Positions 9,049 to 17,024 of a stretch of 64,000 bases of DNA are shown in pieces. The stretch is from G963663365 sp963663365. Its GTDB lineage: Bacteria > Hinthialibacterota > Hinthialibacteria > Hinthialibacterales > G963663365. A program made the translations under genes and the position numbers. The notes under the pieces were generated by a model. It was not told the origin of the DNA, searched no databases, and saw nothing but the letters and a program-made list of their open reading frames with translations. Location of the stretch: the NCBI GenBank assembly GCA_963663365.2, contig CAXXIH010000001.1:1901459-1965458 (forward strand). The letters are read 5' to 3'. Position 1 is the stretch's first letter. Every line of letters begins with the position of its first letter.

Positions 9049-9804
9049 TTATCCGAGTCTGTAGTAGCTATCGTTTGCAGCCGCGGCAATTGCATGGTGC
9101 AGGGCATGGAAAAGCTGATCCGAGACTCTTCTATATTCAATTTCATCGTCTCCATCAAATAGCAAGTCATTCCAAGATCCCATTCCGCCAAAAACCCATG
9201 CCCTTTGACATGCATCCAGAAGAGTTCGGGCTCGATCAGAAAGCTGCCCCGCTGGAGCCAAATCCGCATAATAAACATTCAAATTATTTTTGCCGGAATC
9301 AAGAATGTCCAACGCATCCTCAAAGACCTGCGACCAACCACAACAACATCTTGTTGAGAATGAATAGATTTCCCTCAATGCCTGCCTCAAACGAGCTTCG
9401 TTGATTTGCAGGTCATCCAACTTAGATTTCTTCGTGGCTCTCTTGGAGATACGGCAATAGGCCAGATTGTCGCGGGCGCACCAATTCTTCGCTACATGCC
9501 GAGCGATCCAGAACTCACTTCGGTTCTTCGGAAGAAGGACTTCCAGTGTCCATGGGCCACCGGACCCGAAAAGTCCAACGGTCAAGCAATCCAAGAGAGC
9601 ATTCCTCGGCGCCCATGAGAGACGAATGCCGATAGCATTTGAAGTCTTAAGGAACCTAAACCATTTTTCAACCGACATGAACGGCACGTGGTCGTAGAAC
9701 ATACAAGTGAGGTTCTTCGGAAAGAGCTCGCCTACGTCAGTTCCTTGTAGAAACGCGTTGCCATAACAGGTCAGCGCGACTATCCGTGCTATTTTTTCAG
9801 TCAT
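9049..9804 (-). CDS. Conserved protein of unknown function, paralogue 2 (251 aa), C-terminus shortened by frameshift
   Basis: Paralogue of the gene at 8082-8915 with the same conserved blocks (VALTCYGNAFLQGTDVG, GGPW then EVLLPKNRSEFW, ACQRAWVFGGMGSWND). Paralogue 1 ends YYRLENLPQASS; this copy ends YYRLG. One extra base after the CTC of the RL codons brings a TAA into frame, and the old ending (FPQASS, stop at 9027-9029) survives in the neighbouring frame. About seven residues are therefore lost, probably tolerated. The N-terminal third lacks a segment present in paralogue 1 (around residues 40-58), including its first Cys pair. No signal peptide. The ATG overlaps the stop of the sialidase-tail relic as ATGA. 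Function unknown. Confidence 0.75.
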   Translation of the reverse strand: MTEKIARIVALTCYGNAFLQGTDVGELFPKNLTCMFYDHVPFMSVEKWFRFLKTSNAIGIRLSWAPRNALLDCLTVGLFGSGGPWTLEVLLPKNRSEFWIARHVAKNWCARDNLAYCRISKRATKKSKLDDLQINEARLRQALREIYSFSTRCCCGWSQVFEDALDILDSGKNNLNVYYADLAPAGQLSDRARTLLDACQRAWVFGGMGSWNDLLFDGDDEIEYRRVSDQLFHALHHAIAAAANDSYYRLG

Positions 9805-9940
9805 TTTGTTTTCATTGGCACGTACATACGGTCATGGTAGTCGATGCAGTTCTCTATCCGGTGGAGTGTGATCAGGATGCTGTCATTCTGGTTATCCGAT
9901 CCCCCACGCAATTGTCATAGGCGGTGTTTGACACGACAAA
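9801..9940 (-). pseudogene. Relic of the C-terminal end of a sialidase-like gene
   Basis: About 140 bases align without large gaps to the last part of the intact sialidase-like gene (11171-11310), at roughly three quarters identity by eye. In frame it reads DNQNDSILITLHRIENCID then YHDRMYVPMKTK-stop, against DNQHNSNLITFHRIENYLD then YHDRMSAKKKTK-stop. Just upstream, AYDNCVG matches AYDDGVGG, but one missing base separates the two frames, so it is not translatable as a whole. No sialidase sequence is recognisable beyond 9940. Its TGA overlaps the start of the gene at 9804. Confidence 0.8.
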
Positions 9941-9974
9941 TATTTTTTCTCCCGGCAAGTTATGGACAATTAGG

Positions 9975-11174
9975 CTAATGATTTAGGCTGTTCCTGAAGT
10001 CCTTGATTCTATGAAAGGTCATAAAATTGGCATCATGACGATTGGCAGCGCCGCCTAAACCGTCGTCATAACAAGTGCGGCTCACCATAACAAGGTCCTC
10101 TCCCTCGAAAACCCAGTCGGGATATTGAAAGGCATGATTCCAATGATCAGGGTGGTGAAGCAGAATTCGCTCGATTGTCCAATCTCTTAGGTCTTCACTG
10201 CTAACAAGAACGACCGTGTTTCTGATGGATGCGGCATCCTTGTGTTTCAGCAAATCCAAATCCTTGGGTTGAATCCAATTGCTGACGGCCCAATATTTCT
10301 TCGAAGTGGGATCGAATCGCACGGTGAATTTTTTTCCCGTTCCATCGGGAAATGTGACGAAGCCTTCATAGGGATCAAAAGTGCATCGCTTTCCATCGGA
10401 ACTCACATTCAATAAGGCTGCAACATTGTGTTGGCCGGCGATTTCAACTCGAATCAAGTTTCCGATTTCACCGTCGGGTTTTACAACGACATTACCTTCA
10501 CGCCATGACAGCATATTATGGTCATACCAATGCTGGACAATGCCCACGCCATTTGAAATGGTCCAGGATGCGGATTTTAGGAGATCTTTTTGAACAGGCG
10601 CCGATAACATTAAGGCCTTAAATGCCCCGTTATTGTGTTCTTCCATGGCCCGCCATATCCTGCCATTGTGTTCAATCACAGGTACTGGGGCGCAATGATA
10701 ATCTCCTTCTGCAATGACACCGGTCTCTTCATCGATGGGATCGGTCCAAGTTGCGCCCCCATCCGTCGACTTCCTGATGATCATGTCACCCCCGCCCCCT
10801 CGCGTACCGATGAGATACAAGTCCCCTTGGAACACAAAAAGCGTTGACCACCATTGGTCTTTAATCGTCGTCAATTTTTTCCATGTCTTTCCTTTGTCAG
10901 TCGACGAGTAAACAATCGTTTCGTCATAAGCACGTCTATCTCCACCCGGTCCAAAATAATCATGGGAAGCCACATAATCTCCATTCGGCAAGATTGTGAT
11001 ACTCGGAGAGCCTATGTACTTTTTAGTCGATGCCGGCGAGTGGGCAATCACGGTACCGGGCACCATAGAAAAGTCGGGTTTAGCTTCCTGCCCCTGGGAG
11101 AATGCGTTTGGCTGGGCAACAAGCAGGCAAACACTCGTGACACACAAAATTAATACAGCGAGTTTTGACTTCAT
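9975..11174 (-). CDS. Secreted sialidase-like (BNR/Asp-box) beta-propeller protein
   Basis: Exported 399-aa six-bladed propeller of the BNR/sialidase superfamily, likely acting on or binding a glycan; true sialidase activity is not shown. Residues 1-26 are a Sec signal peptide (MKSKLAVLILCVTSVCLLVA). Asp-box motifs are visible: SSTDKGKTWKKL (about 90) and KSTDGGATWTDP (about 135). The C-terminus LGGAANRHDANFMTFHRIKD is homologous to that of the upstream gene, and the two mature proteins align from VPGTVIAH onward. The ATG overlaps the stop of the upstream sialidase-like gene (ATGA), so the pair is one translationally coupled unit. The contrast with its neighbour, which carries a prepilin leader instead of a signal peptide, is the notable point. 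Confidence 0.87.
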   Translation of the reverse strand: MKSKLAVLILCVTSVCLLVAQPNAFSQGQEAKPDFSMVPGTVIAHSPASTKKYIGSPSITILPNGDYVASHDYFGPGGDRRAYDETIVYSSTDKGKTWKKLTTIKDQWWSTLFVFQGDLYLIGTRGGGGDMIIRKSTDGGATWTDPIDEETGVIAEGDYHCAPVPVIEHNGRIWRAMEEHNNGAFKALMLSAPVQKDLLKSASWTISNGVGIVQHWYDHNMLSWREGNVVVKPDGEIGNLIRVEIAGQHNVAALLNVSSDGKRCTFDPYEGFVTFPDGTGKKFTVRFDPTSKKYWAVSNWIQPKDLDLLKHKDAASIRNTVVLVSSEDLRDWTIERILLHHPDHWNHAFQYPDWVFEGEDLVMVSRTCYDDGLGGAANRHDANFMTFHRIKDFRNSLNH

Positions 11175-12511
11175 TTTGTTTTCTTTTTCGCGCTCATGCG
11201 GTCATGGTAGTCGAGGTAGTTCTCGATCCGGTGAAATGTGATCAGGTTGCTGTTGTGCTGGTTATCCGCACCACCTACACCATCGTCATAGGCTGTACGT
11301 GACAAGGCAATCAGGTCATCGCCATCGAACTGCCAATCCACGTACTGGAAACCGTGATGAGCCACGTCGTCTCCCTGCAGAACGATGTAGCGTACTTGCC
11401 AGTGGATCAAGTCGGGAGAAGTAATTAGCGCCAGTGTGTTGCGCGTACGTTCGAAATTATAAAAACCGTTCGACGTCAACAGTTTGCCGCGTTTGTTGGG
11501 CGCAAGCAGTTCCGGAGATTGGGAGTTAAGAAAGGCACGTATCTCGGCATCGGGTGTGCGGTACTCGGGCGGCGCCCAGTTGGTCAGCGAGATGTATTGC
11601 TTGCTCTTGGGATCGTAACGGATGATAAATTTTTTACCCCCGCCGGGGAAATCGATAAAACCGGTCTTGGGATCGAAGCTGATTGTGTGATCCTCTTCAT
11701 TGATGCGGATCATAGCGGCCGTATCACCGTGGGGAGGATGGTCGACACGAAGCATATTAACCAACTTGTCGTCCGGTGTGACGACGATGTTCCCTTCAAG
11801 CCAGCCATGGAACTCACCGTTGAGCCAGGAGGGATCGCGGGCCAGTTCGTTGCTAAATGTCCAACTCTTACGGTCGAGCAGGTCCGCATCCTCATCAGCA
11901 GACATGACGAAAGCCAAGAAACAGTGCCCCCACCCGGTATTGGGGATAGTGTTCTCAAATGCCTTCCAGATGCGGCCCTTGTGTACGACAACGGTCACGG
12001 GCCCCGTATGGTATCCATCCGTTTCGGTAAGCAAACCATGTTGCGCGCCGGTTGGTTCGGTCCAAGTCTTTCCGCCGTCGGTAGAGCGGCTGATATAGAT
12101 ACGCCCATTGCCGCCAGTGACGCCCATGAGATAGACCGCGCCGCGATGCTCAAACAGCGTACTCCAGGTGGTATGTTTGACAGCGCTCAGGTGCGTCCAG
12201 GTCCGGCCACGGTCGCTGGAGCGCTGCACGTGTGTGTCGCCCCCTTGTTGATAGCTGGCCAGGTAGTCGCCGCCGGGCAAGATGATAATGGACGGTGAAT
12301 CGACAATACGGCCCGAAGACTTGGGCAAATGCGCCAACACAACCCCCGGAACTTCGACGCCGTTAAGTAGTGTTCTTTGTGCGGGCGCATCGGCCTTGGC
12401 GCTTATTTGAGCAATGAGAAAATTCGGAGCCGCAGTCGCCGCCGGAATTCCGAGTATGGCGACAACAATCAGCAGTTCGGTCAGTGTGAAGGTTTTTCGT
12501 TGATTCAACAT
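11171..12511 (-). CDS. Sialidase-like BNR protein with an N-terminal type IV prepilin leader
   Basis: 446-aa protein joining a prepilin N-terminus to a sialidase-type propeller. Residues 8-41 (TFTLTELLIVVAILGI, then APNFLIAQISAKA) match the pseudopilins encoded elsewhere in this window, with the E5 of the mature helix kept. The residue before the Phe is Thr instead of Gly/Ala, and helix-breaking changes occur (ILGIPAATAAP). From about residue 52 (VPGVVLAHLPKSS) it aligns with the adjacent secreted sialidase-like protein. Asp-boxes RSSDRGRTWTHL and RSTDGGKTWTEP are intact. AGGAGG sits only two bases before the ATG at 12511, so the TTG one codon later (12508) may be used. First gene of the minus-strand unit 12511 to 8082. 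Whether the leader is processed by a prepilin peptidase or merely anchors the protein is open. Confidence 0.87.
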   Translation of the reverse strand: MLNQRKTFTLTELLIVVAILGIPAATAAPNFLIAQISAKADAPAQRTLLNGVEVPGVVLAHLPKSSGRIVDSPSIIILPGGDYLASYQQGGDTHVQRSSDRGRTWTHLSAVKHTTWSTLFEHRGAVYLMGVTGGNGRIYISRSTDGGKTWTEPTGAQHGLLTETDGYHTGPVTVVVHKGRIWKAFENTIPNTGWGHCFLAFVMSADEDADLLDRKSWTFSNELARDPSWLNGEFHGWLEGNIVVTPDDKLVNMLRVDHPPHGDTAAMIRINEEDHTISFDPKTGFIDFPGGGKKFIIRYDPKSKQYISLTNWAPPEYRTPDAEIRAFLNSQSPELLAPNKRGKLLTSNGFYNFERTRNTLALITSPDLIHWQVRYIVLQGDDVAHHGFQYVDWQFDGDDLIALSRTAYDDGVGGADNQHNSNLITFHRIENYLDYHDRMSAKKKTK

Positions 12512-12690
12512 ATCCTCCTGTCGAGTATATGTTATACAACAGCGCTATTGATATGCATAGACGATTCAAATCAAGATGCTGTATCCATTAAACTTGCCAG
12601 GTACAAATCGGACTGCAACAACGCAAAATTCTTTCCTAATATTCTGCGAGCATTTTAAATAAGGCAGGAATAAAATTGCGCTTTCTTTTT
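12512..12690. other. Promoter-side intergenic of the sialidase unit
   Basis: AT-rich stretch between the minus-strand sialidase unit and the plus-strand leader repeat; it should contain the promoter of the minus-strand unit. No convincing sigma-70 pair or gene was seen. Confidence 0.4.
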
Positions 12691-12901
12691 AGGCACAGAC
12701 CAGCTATGGAAAAGCTGGTATGATGTCGATGCATCAAAACTGGGGCTTCAGAGTGATGCCCAGTCTGGGAACGCGGCTCCTGGAGGAGAAACGAAGATTC
12801 CTATGATAAATTTAGGCTAGCCCGATACTTAAGGTTATCTGTCCATTGCTACCGATGTACGATTCTCAAGAGAGCAAATGAATGAAGCAGGTTAATCTGC
12901 A
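12691..12901 (+). repeat. Leader repeat copy A, upstream of the HzsA-related gene
   Basis: Matches 15414-15625 over its whole length. The downstream 127 bases (12775-12901) differ from copy B at only four positions; the upstream 84 bases are about 70 percent alike, with one 1-base gap. The conserved part contains CTCCTGGAGGAG, a five-codon frame ATG-A-AAATTTAGGCTAG (MINLG here, MKNLG in copy B), the palindrome GGCTAGCC, and the sequence that forms the first codons of the isomerase-like gene in copy B. In copy A those codons (ATG at 12882, MKQVNLH) open a 24-codon frame that runs past the start of the HzsA-related gene at 12929. It could be a shared promoter/untranslated leader, a structured regulatory RNA, or debris of a duplication. 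Confidence 0.75.
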
Positions 12902-12928
12902 TATCTCAGGAAACAAGGCAAAACGATC

Positions 12929-15262
12929 ATGCTTCGACGATCTCCTGTATTGCTGAATCTAATCATCTTGATTGTTTTTATATCTGCGACTCGCACGGCC
13001 GGTGCAGACGATTCTTCTTATCGCGACAGGATTCATGCGGACTGGCTTAGGCAGGAAAATGGACGAAACAGAGAGCCCAGCGATCCCAAAGCAATCATCG
13101 ATGCTTTTGCGAGATTCGAAAACCTGATTGACAGTTTATCCGCAATGCCGGAAAGGATCGATCTCTCCACGGAATTGCAGAGCCTCGAAACTCTGCGCCG
13201 GAAGGTTCGCAATATGCCGGAACTCGGAAAAAAGGAAAGGCTGGAATTATACTATCGCATACGTTGGTCGGTCCGCTCCGCCGCATTTAAAAATCCTCTC
13301 CTCGACTTCGAGCGAATCATATTTATGAAGAGGCACAGATTTATATGCCAAATGCTGCATGAATATATGGGTTACTTTTACGACTACGGGGATATCGAGG
13401 GCGGTGGAGTCTATATTCTCGAAGAGCCGGGACAATCCTTCAAAACCTCGAATCTTACGGATGGGCGTCTTCCCCGCGGCAACTATACTACGCTTTCACT
13501 TTCTTACGACGCCCAAAAAATCTATTTCGCTTTCGCCGAACGAGCACCGGAAAAGCTCGATTTCTATTCCCCTGATCGACGATGCTTTCACCTTTTTTGC
13601 ATGGACCCGGATGGCGGTAACTTGAGGCAATTGACTACGGGATTGAATGATGATTTTGATCCCTGCGAATTGCCCGACGGAAACATTGCTTTTATGTCGA
13701 CCCGGCGTGGCGGATTCACGCGCTGCAACGGCCCTTGGGAACCGCTTCTAGTGCATACTCTTCACAAGATGAAGCCGGATGGAAGCGATATACAGACTCT
13801 CTCTTTTCATGAGACAAATGAATGGCATCCAAGCGTACTTAATGACGGGCGAATCGTCTATATACGCTGGGATTATGTTGACCGTTCTGCAGCGCGTTTT
13901 CACGGATTGTGGATATCCAATCCCGATGGCAGTAATCCACACGCGCTTTTTGGCAATTTTACAGAACGTATCAATGCGTGCTATCAACCCCGGGCGATTC
14001 CCGGCTCGGATCGGATCGTATTCCTAGCCGGGGCGCATCATGCCAATGTTGGGGGATCTATAGTCATCGTCGATCCCTCCAAAACCGGCCTTGATGCCAA
14101 GACGGGCCAAGACGATTTCAAATCCATTGAAGTCCTCACGCCGGAGGTCTGTTTTGCGGAGGCTCCCGGCTGGCCGGGAACATATTACCACAGCCCGTGG
14201 CCTCTTTCAGAAGATTATTTTCTTGTTTCTTATAGCCATGACCCTCTTCCGGGCATGGGACCAGAAGTGAAAGAGGATACGGAAACCGGAATCTACCTTT
14301 TCGACCGCTTTGGAAATCTCGAACTTCTTTATCGGGAAGAGGGCATTTCGTCCATGTATCCTATCCCGCTTCGTTCACGCGAAAAACCTCGACAAATCCC
14401 CACGACTCTCAAGCCCAATCCGGACGATGAAGGCGAATTCGTGTTGACGGATATCTATAACAGTCATTTTTCACTTCCTGCTTCGAGACCGATACACGAG
14501 TTGCGTATTTTCCAATTGCTGCCCAAAGGCGAGACGCATATCGCGAACCAGCCGCGCCTCGGATACGCCAACGCCGAATCCGCGCGAATGCTGTTGGGAA
14601 TCGTCCCTGTAGAAGAAGACGGCTCTGCCTATTTCCGCGCACCGGCCCGCAAACCACTCAGTTTTCAAGCCGTAGACCAAGAGGGGCGCGCAGTTCAGGG
14701 CATGCGCAGCATCACTTACATTCAATCCGGTGAACGACGGGGCTGCGTGGGGTGCCACGAATCGACCGGAGCCATCACGAAACCAGCGCAAAAGCCTCTG
14801 GCCATGCGGCGGGCGCCGTCAATCATAAAGCCGGGACCGGACGGTTCCCGTCCGTGGAGTTACACGCGTCTCATTCAACCCATCCTCGATAAACACTGCA
14901 TCGAATGTCATGACGGTTCAAAAGAGAACGATAGACAGGTCCTCGATCTTCGGGGCGATAAACACGATAAGTTCTCCATTTCCTATGAGAATCTCAAGCC
15001 ATTCGTTAGGTGGTATGAGTGGGGAAGAAACACGATCGAGCCTCTGTTGACCCAGCCCGGCAAGATGCCTGCGGATGTCAGCCCATTGACAGGTATACTT
15101 TTGGCTCCCGCCCATCAGGAAAGACTGAATATGAATGATGAGGAAATTCGCCGTATCTATTTATGGCTTGATGGGAACGGCGCGTTTTATGGAAGTTTTT
15201 CGCACGAAGAACAACTGGCACAACTGAATGGTGAGACAATACCGCTCCCCCGGCTTCAATAA
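12929..15262 (+). CDS. Exported HzsA-related diheme c-type protein with WD40-like (PD40) propeller
   Basis: 777-aa protein of the family annotated as hydrazine synthase alpha-subunit-related; such proteins are widespread in bacteria that do not make hydrazine, so a hydrazine role is not implied. Residues 1-26 form a Sec signal peptide. Propeller-type PD40 motifs are seen: MDPDGGNLRQLT, DFDPCELPDGNIAFMSTRRG and MKPDGSDIQTLS. The C-terminal third carries two heme c sites, CVGCH (Cys 606) and CIECH (Cys 657), the second within LIQPILDKHCIECHDG as in planctomycete-type cytochromes. The protein should sit in the periplasm and need cytochrome c maturation. The start at 12929 is preceded by AAGGC. 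It is preceded by leader repeat A and followed by the methyltransferase relic. Electron transfer or sensing partner unknown. Confidence 0.85.
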   Translation: MLRRSPVLLNLIILIVFISATRTAGADDSSYRDRIHADWLRQENGRNREPSDPKAIIDAFARFENLIDSLSAMPERIDLSTELQSLETLRRKVRNMPELGKKERLELYYRIRWSVRSAAFKNPLLDFERIIFMKRHRFICQMLHEYMGYFYDYGDIEGGGVYILEEPGQSFKTSNLTDGRLPRGNYTTLSLSYDAQKIYFAFAERAPEKLDFYSPDRRCFHLFCMDPDGGNLRQLTTGLNDDFDPCELPDGNIAFMSTRRGGFTRCNGPWEPLLVHTLHKMKPDGSDIQTLSFHETNEWHPSVLNDGRIVYIRWDYVDRSAARFHGLWISNPDGSNPHALFGNFTERINACYQPRAIPGSDRIVFLAGAHHANVGGSIVIVDPSKTGLDAKTGQDDFKSIEVLTPEVCFAEAPGWPGTYYHSPWPLSEDYFLVSYSHDPLPGMGPEVKEDTETGIYLFDRFGNLELLYREEGISSMYPIPLRSREKPRQIPTTLKPNPDDEGEFVLTDIYNSHFSLPASRPIHELRIFQLLPKGETHIANQPRLGYANAESARMLLGIVPVEEDGSAYFRAPARKPLSFQAVDQEGRAVQGMRSITYIQSGERRGCVGCHESTGAITKPAQKPLAMRRAPSIIKPGPDGSRPWSYTRLIQPILDKHCIECHDGSKENDRQVLDLRGDKHDKFSISYENLKPFVRWYEWGRNTIEPLLTQPGKMPADVSPLTGILLAPAHQERLNMNDEEIRRIYLWLDGNGAFYGSFSHEEQLAQLNGETIPLPRLQ

Positions 15263-15281
15263 TAGCCTTACGTGATCCGAA

Positions 15282-15389
15282 TCATATCGGATGAGAACCC
15301 ACATCTACCCTCCGCGCCCCCATTCCGGAGAGGACGTTGGTTAGCTGCCCGATACCACAACCGACATCCAAAATCCGAAATCCACCCAT
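15282..15389 (-). pseudogene. Fragment of a class I SAM-dependent methyltransferase
   Basis: A 35-codon minus-strand frame contains FRILDVGCGIGQLTNVLSG, the motif I/SAM-binding loop of class I methyltransferases, followed by MGARRVDVG, the next strand. A stop (TGA, 15282-15284) follows at once and a TAA lies five codons upstream of the Met. No other methyltransferase motif is in reach, so this is a remnant, not a gene. It sits in the intergenic space between the HzsA-related gene and leader repeat B. Confidence 0.65.
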
Positions 15390-15413
15390 GGACCGAGTGA
15401 GTTATCTGTTTTG

Positions 15414-15625
15414 GGGCACAGGCCAGATGTGGAAAAGCCGATATAATACCAATGCATTACAGCTGGGGCTTTAAAGCGATGCGTTGTCTGGGAACGTAGG
15501 CTCCTGGAGGAGAAACGAAGATTCCTATGAAAAATTTAGGCTAGCCCGATACTTAAGGTTATCTGTCCGTTGCCACCGATGTACGATTCTCAAGAGAGCA
15601 AATGAATGAACCAGGTTAATCTGCA
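15414..15625 (+). repeat. Leader repeat copy B, upstream of and into the isomerase-like gene
   Basis: Second copy of the leader repeat (see 12691-12901): 123 of 127 bases identical between 15499-15625 and 12775-12901. Here the final 20 bases are the first codons of the isomerase-like gene (MNQVNLH), so the repeat spans promoter-proximal and translation-start sequence. This suggests copy B is the original context and copy A the derived one. GAGAG lies a few bases before the start. Confidence 0.75.
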
Positions 15626-17024
15626 CAGCCGCATGCCACGCCCCCGGATCGGTCTCTTGCCGACGGGCCACTCTTACTACTGGGACCAGTTTCCCAACCT
15701 TAAAGCGCTCGGCCTCAACATGTACACAAAACTCCGAGAGCAGCTTGAAAAGACTGGTGATGTGGTCGCACCGGAGCTAGTGGACACACGTGAGAAAGCC
15801 GAAGCAGCGGGCCTTTTTTTCCAGGCGCAGAACATAGACATTCTCTTGATATTTCCGTTGGGATACGCACCCGGTATGTGCGTAGAGCCCGTTGCCCGCA
15901 AGGTTAATGTTCCGTTGCGAATCTTAAACGCCCATGAAGAAAGTTCATACGACTATGCCTCGGCAGACACAACGGTATACCTTCACCATGAGGGAGTTTG
16001 CTGTGTTCCGGAATACGCCGGAGCCCTCGTCAATATGGGCAAATCCTTCCGTGTGCGCACAGGATTCTTCGGTGACTCGCGCTTGTGGGACGAAGTCCGT
16101 GCAGACTGCCACGGTGCAGCCGCGGCGCGAGCATTCCGGAAGCTTAACGTGGGCCTAATCGGCCAGACCTACACCAACATGACCGATATGGCTATTGACG
16201 AACATCGCCTCTTGCGCGCTATGGGAAGGCTGCTTGTTCGGCCGGAAGTTGAGGAGATCGAGGAAGCCTCTAGCCGAGTCACGCCTAAACAATTAGAAGA
16301 CATGTATCGCCAGTTCCGCACAATGTATGACGTGGATCCCACGGTAACGAACGACCATATGAAAGAGTCGGCCCGTTTGGCAGTGGCCTACGATGAAGTA
16401 ATTCACAAATACGATATCCATGCCTTTGGCTACTACTGGTGGGGCGAGAAGGAAGAAATCACATCCCTTCGCTCCCAATCCGCACTAGCCGTATCGCGCC
16501 TGGCATCCATGGGACGGCCTGGAGTGACGGAAGGTGATGTAAAAACAGCCATGGCCATGAAAATCATGGACCTCATGGGGGCCGGCGGCATGTTCGTAGA
16601 ATTCTTTTCTATGGACTTCGACGAAAACTTCATCCTTATGGGACATGATGGCCCGAGCAACATCAACGTCGCCGAGGGCCGTCCGCAGCTCCAGCATCTC
16701 AAAGTCCACCACGGCAAGTCCGGCCACGGATTAGGTATTGATTTCAAAGTGCCTGAAGGCCCCGTGACGCTACTAAACATGACCCAGTTCAATGCGGGCG
16801 ATACGTTCAAACTCCTCGCCAGCGCCGGCACGGTTATCCCCGGTGACACTCTCCGCATCGGTAATCCCAATTGCCGCGTCCGCGTATCACAATCAGTCAG
16901 CGAGTTCATGGATGCCTGGTGCCAACAAGGTCCAAGCCATCATATTGCACTTGGTTTGGGCGACCGCGTCGATGAGATCGAAGCATTCGCCGAAGCCATG
17001 GATTTTGGATTCGTTAGAGTTTAG
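15606..17024 (+). CDS. L-fucose/L-arabinose isomerase-family protein
   Basis: 472-aa cytoplasmic protein (no signal peptide) of the L-fucose/L-arabinose isomerase superfamily, which interconverts aldoses and ketoses with a divalent metal. The N-terminal domain begins RIGLLPTGHSYYWDQFP, a Rossmann-like arrangement typical of the family. The middle has GLIGQTYTNMTDMAIDE. The C-terminal region has FVEFFSMDFDENFILMGHDG, with acidic and His residues suited to metal binding, and HHGKSGHGLGIDF. Length is close to the usual 470-500. Many such proteins in these lineages have unproven substrates. The start at 15606 is preferred because the codons are conserved in the duplicated leader; MPRPRIG at 15633 is an alternative. 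It would act on a deoxyhexose or pentose released by the exported enzymes (inference). Confidence 0.82.
   Translation: MNQVNLHSRMPRPRIGLLPTGHSYYWDQFPNLKALGLNMYTKLREQLEKTGDVVAPELVDTREKAEAAGLFFQAQNIDILLIFPLGYAPGMCVEPVARKVNVPLRILNAHEESSYDYASADTTVYLHHEGVCCVPEYAGALVNMGKSFRVRTGFFGDSRLWDEVRADCHGAAAARAFRKLNVGLIGQTYTNMTDMAIDEHRLLRAMGRLLVRPEVEEIEEASSRVTPKQLEDMYRQFRTMYDVDPTVTNDHMKESARLAVAYDEVIHKYDIHAFGYYWWGEKEEITSLRSQSALAVSRLASMGRPGVTEGDVKTAMAMKIMDLMGAGGMFVEFFSMDFDENFILMGHDGPSNINVAEGRPQLQHLKVHHGKSGHGLGIDFKVPEGPVTLLNMTQFNAGDTFKLLASAGTVIPGDTLRIGNPNCRVRVSQSVSEFMDAWCQQGPSHHIALGLGDRVDEIEAFAEAMDFGFVRV

Noticed and set aside
11519..12298. 259-codon plus-strand frame
   Set aside because: Entirely antisense to the sialidase-like gene, whose motifs are intact; composition is that of a mirror frame.
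12808..12822. Five-codon frame (MINLG/MKNLG) as a leader peptide gene
   Set aside because: GGAGGAG is about 14 bases upstream, too far for good initiation; mentioned only as part of the leader repeat.
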